This document shows, in pieces, positions 43,672-52,133 of a stretch of 64,000 nucleotides of DNA; the stretch's first letter is position 1, and every line of letters starts with the position of its first letter. Location of the stretch: assembly GCF_024256385.1 (NCBI RefSeq), contig NZ_JAMLFW010000001.1, positions 3,472,001-3,536,000 of the forward strand, given 5' to 3'. A model generated the notes under the pieces. It searched no databases, had not been told where the DNA came from, and saw nothing but the letters and a program-made list of their open reading frames with translations. Position numbers and translations under genes: made by a program. Source of the stretch: Anatilimnocola floriformis. GTDB lineage: Bacteria > Planctomycetota > Planctomycetia > Pirellulales > Pirellulaceae.

Positions 43672-46584
43672 TCACCGCGATGTGAGTTGGGCGAACGTTT
43701 GCGCTGCCTTCACGGCGGCAAACGGCTTTCGCTGGTACCAATGCTCCGGCGGTTGAAAGCCGGTTTGCAGCAGTTCTTGAATCAGCAGAAGTGCGTCATC
43801 GCAGTTCTGCCTCGCTAGGTTTTGATCGGCGGCCGGTGTTGCTTCGGCGGCGGCGGCGAGCACGACGAGTTCTTCGGCGACCGAAAACAATCGCTGCTGA
43901 TCGCCGGCCCACAACTCTTTGCGAGCCAGCACGATTTGGCGAGCGTCAGCAAACTTTCCCGTCTGTCGCAGGATGCGGGCGAGGTTGTAGTAATGCTTGC
44001 TCAGCAGCGTGCGATAGCGAGCAACATCTTCCGCTCGTTCGCAGGCGATTTTTTGATGCTCGATCGCCGAGCGGAACGCGACTGCGGCATCTTCACCGCG
44101 GCCTTCGTCCTCCAGGATGATTCCCTGGTTGTTGTACACACCGCCAATGCTGCTGCGCAGTTCCAGATTGTCGGGCGATTGAGCGATGAGTTCGAGGTGA
44201 TACTGCAACGACAGCGCGAACGAGCGCTCGGCCGCCGGGAGTTGCTTGAGACGCGTTTGGGCCAGGCCCAGGTTGTTGCAACTGACGGCCAAGTTATGTC
44301 GGTACGACCTTTGTTCTGGCGCTTGATTTACGAGTTGCGTTTGAATAGCAATCGCTTGTTCATAGGCCTCGATCGATTCCACCGATTGATTGAGGCGGGC
44401 GCGGGCGGCGCCGAGGTTATTCAGAGTTAAGGCTAGTTCGCTTTGCAGACGCAGGTCGCGAGGCCGATTGTCGACGGCCGTTTTCAGCTGGTTGCGGGCC
44501 GCGAGGTGATATTCCACGGCACGGTCGGCGTGAGTATCAAGCAGGGAAGCGCCGAAGTTGTTATAGACCGCGCTCAACTTGCACAATGCGTTTTGATCTT
44601 CAGGCTGCTCGCGGAGTTGCTCTTCATACAGGCGAATAGCTTCGCGATACGCGCTGCGATCGGCATCGACTTGATTCGTCTTCGCCTGCAACAAGCCGAG
44701 ATTGGAAAAGCTGGCGGCCAACTCCGGCAGAACGTTGGGATGCTTACGTGCGATCAGCTGTTGTTGCAGCTTGATCGCCTGTTCGAAGCAGCGCTGCGCA
44801 TCGGGCGATTTGCCAGCGCGAGTCAGGGATAAGCCGAAGTTGTTGAAGCACACCGCGAGACGCTGTTGATAATCCAAGCGTGCGGGATGAGCGGCTACCA
44901 GTTCTCGCGCCAGCACCAATCCGCGTTCATGCGCTGCGAGCGCTTCCTCGGGCGTGCCGATCTCATCGTTCAGGACGCCGATCTTGCTGTAGGTCAGCGC
45001 GAGGTCGTCTTGCAGAGTGGAATCACCCACGGCGTCGCGGGCGAACTCATGAAAATAATCAAGCGTGTCCTGCAGCAACTCGCGGCGGACATCGGCAGTG
45101 CCGGGGATTCCTTCCAGACGTTCGGCCAGTTGCGTACCAAAGCGATCGACGACTTCCATGGCGCGCGCGAGATGCTTTTCGGCGCGTTCTTCGTTCTGAA
45201 CGGCTTTGCTCTTCTCTTGCGCAATTCTGAAATTTCCGATCGCCAGGCCCACGCCGAGGAGAAGTGTGATTGCGGTGGCGACAATCGCAATCCGCTGATG
45301 CTTCACACTCCAGCGAGCGAGGCGTTCCCACAGCGAAACGGGCTGCGCGAGAACCGCCTGCCCTTCTACCACACGCCGCAAGTCATCTGCAAAATCCTGC
45401 GCTGTCGCGTACCGATCGTCGCGGCTGCTGCGCAGCGCTTTGAGAATGACCGTTTCGAGCGCAATTGGAATATCAGGCCGATGGCGCCGCAGCGGCGTCG
45501 GTTCAAAGGAGTCGAGCGGGCGGCTGGCATGTGCGTCGTCGTGACTGACGACGGGTTCCAGGGTCAGCAGTTCATACAGCGTGGCCGCGAGCGAGTAGAT
45601 ATCGGTGCGATGATCGACGAGCGCCGATTTGCCGGTCGCTTGTTCGGGGCTCATGTAACGAAACGTGCCGATCACGTCGCCAGTTTGCGTGAGCGTTTTA
45701 TTGTGCCGGCAGCGCGCTAGTCCGAAGTCGGTGATCCAAACCTTGCCTTGCTGATCGACCATCAAGTTCGAAGGCTTGATGTCGCGATGGACCACGCCAT
45801 ATTCGTGCGCGGCGTGCAGTGCTTCAGCGGCGGCGATGCCCAGGCGCGTGATGGTCTCGTAGTATCGCCGCTGATGCCGCGCTGAATCAGTCAGAAACGA
45901 GCGACATGTGGTCGAGCAAATTTCATCGAGAGCGCGGTCGACGGAGTTTTCGCCGGGCTGCTCTTCGAGTTCTTCCACGGTCAGCCGAGCCTGCCGGCGG
46001 AGATCGCGAATCGCGCGATCGAGCGGCAAGCCGTCGATGAACTGCATGGCGTAATAGTGCACGCCGCGCTCCGCGCCGATGGCGAACACCGGCACGATGT
46101 GCGGATGCTGAATCTGCGCGGCCGCTTGGGCTTCGTTCTTAAAGCGGGCAATCTGTCGCGCATCGAGCACGGCAGCAAACGGCAGGACTTTGATCGCCAC
46201 GCGCCGGCCGAGTGAGATCTGCCGTGCTTCGTACACCACGCCCATGCCGCCGCGGCCAATTTCGCAGCCGAGCACAAAATCGCCGAGACGCCGTTCGTTG
46301 TCGTGCGCTTCACTCTTCGGCTCGACCGTTGCGGTCGTATCTTGGAAGCCGGCCGACATGCCCTGCAGATTGGTGAGGCTGGCGAGATAAAGTTGCAGGG
46401 CTTCGGCGAGGTCGGGATGCTCGCTCAGGATCGCGTGCGGATTGGCGGGCACGCCCTGCTCGAGCTGCGACAGATAATCGTCGAGGATCCGCGTCAAACG
46501 TTCGCGCTGCTCTTCGGTGAGCGCGCGCAACGCCGGCGATTCACCATGGCGAGTATTCAGCTCTAGCGTCGAAACATCGGTCAC
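43672..46584 (-). CDS. Ser/Thr protein kinase with C-terminal TPR region
   Basis: Protein of 970 residues if the GTG at 46584 is used (GGGAG 10-14 bases upstream); the ATG at 46659 lies inside the sigma gene. The N-terminal 100 residues are helical; the kinase domain is about 100-375 with GRGGMGVVY, VAIKVLP, VVHRDIKPSNLM, ITDFGLAR and MSPEQA all intact. A single transmembrane helix follows (about 425-445, IAIVATAITLLLGVGLAIG), then some ten tetratricopeptide-like repeats (LALTLNNLGAAR, LAVSCNNLGLAQ, LAVCFNNFGLSL phrases). Typical planctomycete architecture: cytoplasmic kinase, external TPR sensor/interaction domain. Confidence 0.92.
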   Translation of the reverse strand: MTDVSTLELNTRHGESPALRALTEEQRERLTRILDDYLSQLEQGVPANPHAILSEHPDLAEALQLYLASLTNLQGMSAGFQDTTATVEPKSEAHDNERRLGDFVLGCEIGRGGMGVVYEARQISLGRRVAIKVLPFAAVLDARQIARFKNEAQAAAQIQHPHIVPVFAIGAERGVHYYAMQFIDGLPLDRAIRDLRRQARLTVEELEEQPGENSVDRALDEICSTTCRSFLTDSARHQRRYYETITRLGIAAAEALHAAHEYGVVHRDIKPSNLMVDQQGKVWITDFGLARCRHNKTLTQTGDVIGTFRYMSPEQATGKSALVDHRTDIYSLAATLYELLTLEPVVSHDDAHASRPLDSFEPTPLRRHRPDIPIALETVILKALRSSRDDRYATAQDFADDLRRVVEGQAVLAQPVSLWERLARWSVKHQRIAIVATAITLLLGVGLAIGNFRIAQEKSKAVQNEERAEKHLARAMEVVDRFGTQLAERLEGIPGTADVRRELLQDTLDYFHEFARDAVGDSTLQDDLALTYSKIGVLNDEIGTPEEALAAHERGLVLARELVAAHPARLDYQQRLAVCFNNFGLSLTRAGKSPDAQRCFEQAIKLQQQLIARKHPNVLPELAASFSNLGLLQAKTNQVDADRSAYREAIRLYEEQLREQPEDQNALCKLSAVYNNFGASLLDTHADRAVEYHLAARNQLKTAVDNRPRDLRLQSELALTLNNLGAARARLNQSVESIEAYEQAIAIQTQLVNQAPEQRSYRHNLAVSCNNLGLAQTRLKQLPAAERSFALSLQYHLELIAQSPDNLELRSSIGGVYNNQGIILEDEGRGEDAAVAFRSAIEHQKIACERAEDVARYRTLLSKHYYNLARILRQTGKFADARQIVLARKELWAGDQQRLFSVAEELVVLAAAAEATPAADQNLARQNCDDALLLIQELLQTGFQPPEHWYQRKPFAAVKAAQTFAQLTSR

Positions 46585-46591
46585 GCGCGAT

Positions 46592-47236
46592 TTACTCCCA
46601 AGGTTCAAAGACTTGTTTGAAATGATCGATCGCCCGCAGCCAAAGCATCCGCACCGCACTCGGCTTGCGGTTCATCCGCTCGGCTACTTCCTCAAACGGC
46701 AACCCTTGCAGGTTGCGAAGCACAATCACGTCTCGATAGTCGGGCTTGAGCTTGGCCAACTGATTGGCGAGCAACACACTTCGTTCCCGCTGCCGAATCT
46801 GAGCACTGGGCGAAGGACCGGGGGCAGCGAGCACATTGGCAAAGTTCATGACCGACTGATCGAGCGCGGCGCTCACTTGCTCGATCGAAATCTCTCGTCG
46901 CATGTCACGCTTTTTCGCCTGCAAATGCATTTCGAGGGCATCGTGCAGCGAATTGATCAAAATCTGCCGCAGCCAGCCGAGCAATTCGCGTTCAGAGCCC
47001 CCCTGAAATTGCACGAAGTTCGCCTGCGCCGCGAGCATGGTTTCCTGCACCAGATCGGAGGGCGCCATTCGCCTGCGAAGCATCGGGCTGATCTGCGTGG
47101 TCGCCAAGACTGTCAGATAGTTGCGATACAGCTGCAGCAAATTGCCCAACGAATCGCCCCCTCCCTCGCGGGCTTTCGCCAGAAGGTTAGTGACCGAATC
47201 ATCGGCGTTCTGCGGTGCTGAAAGATCGACGACCAT
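46592..47236 (-). CDS. ECF-type sigma factor
   Basis: Protein of 214 residues. Region 2 is clear (LLQLYRNYLTVLATTQI, LVQETMLAAQANFVQF, LLGWLRQILINSLHDAL), region 4 as YRDVIVLRNLQGLPFEEVAERM and the recognition helix AVRMLWLRAIDHF. It matches the planctomycete sigma group that pairs with Ser/Thr kinases; the kinase GTG lies eight bases after its stop, so they are co-translated. It is divergent from the BBP7 barrel gene. Confidence 0.9.
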   Translation of the reverse strand: MVVDLSAPQNADDSVTNLLAKAREGGGDSLGNLLQLYRNYLTVLATTQISPMLRRRMAPSDLVQETMLAAQANFVQFQGGSERELLGWLRQILINSLHDALEMHLQAKKRDMRREISIEQVSAALDQSVMNFANVLAAPGPSPSAQIRQRERSVLLANQLAKLKPDYRDVIVLRNLQGLPFEEVAERMNRKPSAVRMLWLRAIDHFKQVFEPWE

Positions 47237-47590
47237 GCAATTAACGCGTCACCGGGCTTTGATGCGAATCGTAGGGGAAACAGAACACCGCTTAGAGGAG
47301 AAAATGCCAGCAACAGTTCCCTCCAGACAAGAATACGCTGGTTCCGTCTGGCTGGCAGTCGCTCCTTTCTTTCTAACCACCGAAATGCGCCAGAGAAGCG
47401 GTGCGGATCTTGGAATGCGCGGATCGCACCAGTGATTTGCCTTCATTGCTGGCGCCGCAGTGCGACAAAGTGACGTCCACCAGTGGCGGAATCCCGCGTC
47501 GACCTTAACGATCGGGGGAAAATTAACGATTGTGCCGATTGTGCCCGATAAAGACGTTAGCTCCGATCAGAACGTCCTTCAGCAAATCCC
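47237..47590. other. Intergenic region between divergent genes
   Basis: About 350 bp holding the promoters of the sigma/kinase operon (-) and the barrel gene (+). I could not fix any -35/-10 pair and see no convincing hairpin or small gene. Confidence 0.4.
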
Positions 47591-48958
47591 ATGGCACGTT
47601 GCTTCCTCATCATCGCTGTGCTGGTCACCACGCTGGGAAGCGCGGTCTGCGCCCAAGATGCGGGCTCCCGCCAACCCGGGGTCTGGTATGAGGGTCGACA
47701 GCTGGGATACGTTCCCGGCCACCTGCGGCAAGCCACCGCCCCGACCCCTGCCAACCGGCAGATGGTCGCGGCTCCACAACAACTCGAAGCCGTTCAGCCT
47801 GCCAGTTATTACGAGCAGGAAGCATTCGATTCGTATCCCGAGCCAGCGATCAACAGCAGTTGGGATCCGCCCAACTGCGGTTATCCCGCCTGCTGTGGGC
47901 CGCCGCCGTTCTGGGTGCGGGCCGAATTGCTCAGTTGGTGGATCGACGACATGAATCTCCCCGCGCTGGTCACCACCAGCCCGCTCGGCACTGCTGCCAA
48001 CCAGGCCGGCGTCCTGGGTCAGCCCGGCACCCGCGTGCTGTTTGGCAATGACGATGTCAACGAATCGCCGCATCTCGGCGGGCGGTTTACCTTCGGTCGT
48101 TGGCTTGATCCGTGCGAAAGCGTGGGCATCGAGCTGAGCTACTTTTTCGTCGGCCAAAACAACAGCAACTACTCGGCTGATAACTTCGATCATTCGATCC
48201 TCGCTCGTCCCGTCTTCAGCACACAGACGATGGACCAGGCTTCAATGCTCGTGGCCTATCCCAACTTGCTGAATGGTTCGATCGACATCAGTGCTTCCAG
48301 CCGCATGCAGGGCTTCGATGCTCTCACTCGCTGGCAGATGTGCAACAATCCTTGCTCAAACTGGAACTTCCTGGCCGGTTATCGCTATCTGAGTTTGAAT
48401 GAGCAACTGCTCATCAGCCAGAACTCGCGGTTCATCGCCGCGCAAGGCAACATTGTGGTCGGCACCGAACAACGGCTGTTCGATTCCTTCGCCACCGATA
48501 GCCAGTTCAACGGGGCTCAGATCGGCGTGAGCCACAGCATGCAACGCTGCTGGTGGACGATCGACACCCAAGTGAAGCTGGCCCTCGGCAACACGCACTC
48601 GCAGGTCGATATCGATGGCCGCACGCGGACCACCGTCCCCGGTGGCGGCTCGGCAACCTTCAACGGCGGCTTGCTCGCTCAGCAAACCAACATCGGCCGG
48701 CATACGCACGACGAACTGGGCTTCGTTCCTGAGTTCACGCTCACCGCCCGCCGCGACCTCGGTTGCAACATGCAATTCCTCATCGGCTACAACCTGATCT
48801 ACTGGACCGGCGCCGCTCGCCTCGGCAATCAGATCGACACCGCCGTCTCGCAGTTTCCGCCCGAGCCTGCCGGTGGCGCTGGCCGGCCGCGGTTCAACTC
48901 CGACACCAGCGGCGTACTGCTGCAAGGCTTGCAGTTGGGGCTCGAAGCCCGCTTCTAA
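47591..48958 (+). CDS. BBP7-type outer-membrane beta-barrel protein
   Basis: Protein of 455 residues with a signal peptide (cleavage near SAVCAQ). After a Pro/Gln-rich linker, the barrel begins at about residue 115 with FWVRAELLSWWIDDMNLPAL, the hallmark opening of the planctomycete BBP7 family, and continues with aromatic, alternating strands (HLGGRFTFGRWLD, VGIELSYFFVG, NWNFLAGYRYLSLNEQL) to the C-terminal strand GLQLGLEARF, whose terminal Phe is typical for barrel insertion. Probably an outer-membrane porin or structural protein. Confidence 0.9.
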   Translation: MARCFLIIAVLVTTLGSAVCAQDAGSRQPGVWYEGRQLGYVPGHLRQATAPTPANRQMVAAPQQLEAVQPASYYEQEAFDSYPEPAINSSWDPPNCGYPACCGPPPFWVRAELLSWWIDDMNLPALVTTSPLGTAANQAGVLGQPGTRVLFGNDDVNESPHLGGRFTFGRWLDPCESVGIELSYFFVGQNNSNYSADNFDHSILARPVFSTQTMDQASMLVAYPNLLNGSIDISASSRMQGFDALTRWQMCNNPCSNWNFLAGYRYLSLNEQLLISQNSRFIAAQGNIVVGTEQRLFDSFATDSQFNGAQIGVSHSMQRCWWTIDTQVKLALGNTHSQVDIDGRTRTTVPGGGSATFNGGLLAQQTNIGRHTHDELGFVPEFTLTARRDLGCNMQFLIGYNLIYWTGAARLGNQIDTAVSQFPPEPAGGAGRPRFNSDTSGVLLQGLQLGLEARF

Positions 48959-49579
48959 ACCGCCGCTCGCGTCGCGGAATACCCCTCTCCGCAAGACCCT
49001 ACCCCTCCGCTTACAACACTCGTGCGAGTTTTTTGCGCCGACTTCGTAAGCCCAGCAACCCCAAAGACTTGGCCTGCAAAAAGACCGTTGTGAAGCCGTT
49101 GTTTTTGCCCTCGGCCACAACGACCACTTCAGGGGGTTTTGTTGTGAAGATACGACAATCTTGTTTCGATTGTCCTGATATATTCCAGGAGAAATCAGGC
49201 GCACTTTCTACCACACTGTAAAAGATCTTTGGCGATCTTATTGTACAGTGAGCGACGGACAACTTTGGTCAAGTTGATCGTCGCCGAGCAGCCAATCACG
49301 CCAGCGACGCTGTCGCGGCGAGCGACGGGAGGGCGAGGCTCCCGCCGAGCCGCCGAGGTGGAATTGCGAAGGCCGTTGGCGACTGCTTTCGACCGGCGCG
49401 GCTCGGCGGGAGCCTCGCCCTCCCGAAATTAGCGCCAGCGTGAACGGTTACGTCGCCGAATATTCCATATTCGGTGGTGGCGGCGAAAGGCAGTGGCCTG
49501 CTGGAATGAGCGCTAGCGATATTCCAGCATTCTGCGCGTAGACGCTCAAGCGGTTGTGTCGCGATTCGGAATAGTTCCG
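48959..49579. other. Long intergenic region with hairpins and inverted repeat
   Basis: About 620 bp with no convincing gene. It contains hairpins CGACAATC/GATTGTC (about 49151-49172) and CACTGTA/TACAGTG (about 49213-49252), and a large perfect inverted repeat described separately. Confidence 0.6.
49326..49425. repeat. Perfect 28-bp inverted repeat, REP/MITE-like
   Basis: Arms at 49326-49353 and 49398-49425, identical in reverse complement over 28 bases, 44 bases apart. Core of the arm: GGGAGGGCGAGGCTCCCGCC. The arm also contains its own smaller inverted symmetry (GGGAG/CTCCC). Such GC-rich elements are often dispersed; here it lies between the barrel gene and the cohesin genes. Confidence 0.85.
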
Positions 49580-50386
49580 CTATGCTGCGCGCCGGCGTAC
49601 GCGTTGTTCCTCGGGGCTGAAGATCAGCGTCCAGGGAGAGGCAACCGCTTGTGAGGTTGCTGGTTCGACGGTCGCGACGGTGGCAACGTCGCTGGGGGCT
49701 TTGATTACCGGCAGCAATCTGCGAGGCAATAGCGACAGCGGGCCCATTGGCGTGTTGGGGTCACGCGTCAGGCGGAATTGTTCGTTATCGCGCTGGTGGT
49801 CGTGCGACATGCGCATGACGGTCGAATCTTTGCTCGGCAGGGCGACGGTTGCTGGTGGCGATGTTTGGGCTAGCATGGCGCGGACGCGCGGATTGATGTA
49901 GTCTTCTTCGTCACCGAGATCAGCTACTTCGCCAGAATCGTCTGCCCCGCACAGATCGGCCGGGATCGAGCCTTCGTTGAGGCGGACCGATTTCAACTCC
50001 ACGGTGGGGCTGTTGGTGGCCGCGTCGTCAACCGTGGGGTCGTGCGGCGAGAACTCCAGATCGACCAGGCTCCCTTGATTGGCTGGCAGGTCTTCGGCCG
50101 CGAAGACAAAGACCGTGATCTCGCCGGCGGCGGGATCGACCTTGGTCATTGCTGCGCCTCCCTGTGACCAAGCGCTCCCCGACTTGATGGCGGCGGGGTC
50201 GACGTGCCAGGCGGCGGGATCGTAGCGGAGGTGGATTTCCGCGGCGCGAACGCCCGAGGCATCGTCGATCGTCACGGGAACGACGCGGCGGTTCTCAACC
50301 AAGGTTTCGGCATCTGCACCGATACCGACAACCGCGTAGAGGTCGCGCGAATCGAGACGTTCGAAGTCCAACCGGCGCTCGTGCAT
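49580..50386 (-). CDS. Cohesin-like surface protein
   Basis: Protein of 268 residues from ATG 50386 (AGGA about 11 bases upstream). The N-terminus HERRLDFERLDSRDLYAVV is a degenerate LEPR-XLL-type motif. Residues about 30-145 have a cohesin/type-I pattern: VPVTIDDASGVRAAEIHLRYDP, then ITVFVFAAEDLPANQGSLVDLEF. The second half is basic and proline-rich with no motif. Cohesins bind dockerin modules; the dockerin-bearing adhesin at 52134 is the obvious candidate partner. A longer frame to 50485 adds non-protein-like sequence. Confidence 0.75.
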   Translation of the reverse strand: MHERRLDFERLDSRDLYAVVGIGADAETLVENRRVVPVTIDDASGVRAAEIHLRYDPAAWHVDPAAIKSGSAWSQGGAAMTKVDPAAGEITVFVFAAEDLPANQGSLVDLEFSPHDPTVDDAATNSPTVELKSVRLNEGSIPADLCGADDSGEVADLGDEEDYINPRVRAMLAQTSPPATVALPSKDSTVMRMSHDHQRDNEQFRLTRDPNTPMGPLSLLPRRLLPVIKAPSDVATVATVEPATSQAVASPWTLIFSPEEQRVRRRAA

Positions 50387-50525
50387 GGGCAATCCTTTGC
50401 CTGCGAAATGGCGTTGAAGAGTCGGCACCATCCTCGCGAGAGAGCGCCAGCCTGCGCCGCCGTTGTAGCTCGATCGGCGCGCCAAGCCAAGGTCAAAGGA
50501 GACGGATATCGCCCGCTTTCATGCG

Positions 50526-51806
50526 TCAAACCGCCACTTCGCCGTCACCACTCCCCTCTTCGTCGGAGCCATCGGCTGCCAGCAGAGCGAGCAGCACATC
50601 ATCCTGATCTGCAGGAGGCACCGTCGCATCGGCGTCGACGAATGCTGCGTCGTTCGCAGCCGAATCGTTCAAGCTGTCGACGGTTGCGAGCAACGCGGCA
50701 TCGGCGGAATCAGCGGTGGCCTCGCCAGCTGACAGCGGCGCGTTGTTGGCCATCACCGTTTCGACAGATTCCCCGGCCGACGATGACGAATCGGCATTAG
50801 CATCGACATCGTTTGTAGTGGTGGTCGTCGTCAAGCTCGTCGAGGTATCGCTCGTGCTGCTGGCCGCGGAACTTGCCGGTGGCGTGACGCGGAGAGCGCG
50901 GACGATGCCAGCTTCGGCTTCGGCCACGATGGTGGTGACCGTATCGGTCCACGCCGTGGAACCCACGGGCATGACGAGCGACGTGAAGAGGCGGTTGTAA
51001 ACATACTCGGGCTTCAAGCCGAGCTCGCGGAAGTTCTGGTCGGTAAGGGACTGGGCTGCCGTGATCGTCACCGAGAGTTCATTCACGCCGCCGTTGATGA
51101 ACGCAGCGGGCTGTTTCTGCTGAATGCGGTATGATCCCGCCGCGAGATTGGTGAATTGAAATTCACCGGTCGCGGATGTGACGACCTGCGTTTGTTCGTT
51201 GGTCGCGGTATTGATGAGCGTGATCGTGACGCCCGGAATACCTTCGGTCGTGTCGGCCAGATTGTTCAGATTGACGTCGGCATAGACTCGGCCAGAGATA
51301 TTGCCGCTGCCACCCGACGAACCGCCAATCGTGATCACGCCATCGGTCGCATCGGCGCCGGCCTGCGGTGCAGGATTGACGACGATGGCCCCTTCGTTGA
51401 GTCGGACGGTGGTCAAGTCGAGCGTGGTCGTGCTGCCCACCGTGGCGCCGGCCTTCACAGTGAAGTTGAAGTTCACCAGGCTGCCGCTGCCGCTCGGCAA
51501 GCCATCGGCGCCGGAGATAAAGACCGCAATCACGCCATTCACCGCGTCAATGTTGGCGACCACCTGTACGTTGGCGTCGCTCCCCCACACCGAACCTTTG
51601 ACAATCTGCGAATCGCTGATGTCGAGCACCGTGGGATCGTATTTCAGCCGGATCTCGGCAGCGCGAATGCCGGCGGCATTGTCGATGTTGACGGGGCTAG
51701 CAACCTGCTGTTGCGGCACGCCTTGCAGGTCGTCCGGAATGTCGACGACGGCGAGCAAGCAGCGTGTTTCAAACGATTCAAACGATAAACGTCGGAGCAG
51801 GCGCAT
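50526..51806 (-). CDS. Cohesin plus SdrD-B-like surface protein
   Basis: Protein of 426 residues from ATG 51806. Order: LEPR-XLL-type N-terminus (LSFESFETRCLLAVV), cohesin-like domain (about 25-160; VNIDNAAGIRAAEIRLKYDP, VIAVFISGADGLPSGSGSLV), a prealbumin/SdrD-B-like domain (about 175-270; GRVYADVNLNNLADTTEGIPGV, GEFQFTNLAAGSYRI), then a threonine-, serine- and aspartate-rich tail (TSTSLTTTTTTNDVD; DDVLLALLAADGSDEEG). Exported surface protein; the acidic tail is typical of wall-associated proteins. A palindrome CTCGTACGAG (51814-51823) sits just before the start. Confidence 0.78.
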   Translation of the reverse strand: MRLLRRLSFESFETRCLLAVVDIPDDLQGVPQQQVASPVNIDNAAGIRAAEIRLKYDPTVLDISDSQIVKGSVWGSDANVQVVANIDAVNGVIAVFISGADGLPSGSGSLVNFNFTVKAGATVGSTTTLDLTTVRLNEGAIVVNPAPQAGADATDGVITIGGSSGGSGNISGRVYADVNLNNLADTTEGIPGVTITLINTATNEQTQVVTSATGEFQFTNLAAGSYRIQQKQPAAFINGGVNELSVTITAAQSLTDQNFRELGLKPEYVYNRLFTSLVMPVGSTAWTDTVTTIVAEAEAGIVRALRVTPPASSAASSTSDTSTSLTTTTTTNDVDANADSSSSAGESVETVMANNAPLSAGEATADSADAALLATVDSLNDSAANDAAFVDADATVPPADQDDVLLALLAADGSDEEGSGDGEVAV

Positions 51807-52133
51807 GCGAAATCTCGTACGAGCGTAATAAGTGGACCATTGGCCGCGGCAGAGGGCGGCGTATTCCTGGTGAGTCGGGAAATGCTGGCAAAATGCCACG
51901 CAAAAACAGGAGCGGGGTGAATTTCGGAAAACAATTGGAAAAGACTTCGTTGCCGAGTGGCAACGTGTGGCAGAAATCCGACTGGCAAATCAGCGAGAGG
52001 GGTGGTGTCGTTTTTTGACCCCGCCAGTTCGCTCCTGGCGATGGATTGCCTGGTGGTGGCGCAGGGAAGTGCGGTTGATTGAGTTTGCCTAGAAAAATCT
52101 CTTCCACGCGCTTTCGCAACCAGGTACCGAAGC
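51807..52133. other. Divergent intergenic region of the surface-protein genes
   Basis: About 330 bp between two divergent surface genes. It holds CTCGTACGAG (51814-51823), the hairpin CGTTGCC-GAGT-GGCAACG (51948-51965) and CGCCAG/CTGGCG near 52022-52040. These may be regulatory, but no promoter box can be fixed. Confidence 0.5.

Noticed and set aside
49011-49262. 83-residue minus-strand frame ending LGLLGLRSRRKK, reminiscent of a PEP-CTERM tail
   Set aside because: The motif would be PPE instead of PEP, the hydrophobic helix is interrupted by charged residues and the rest is not protein-like.
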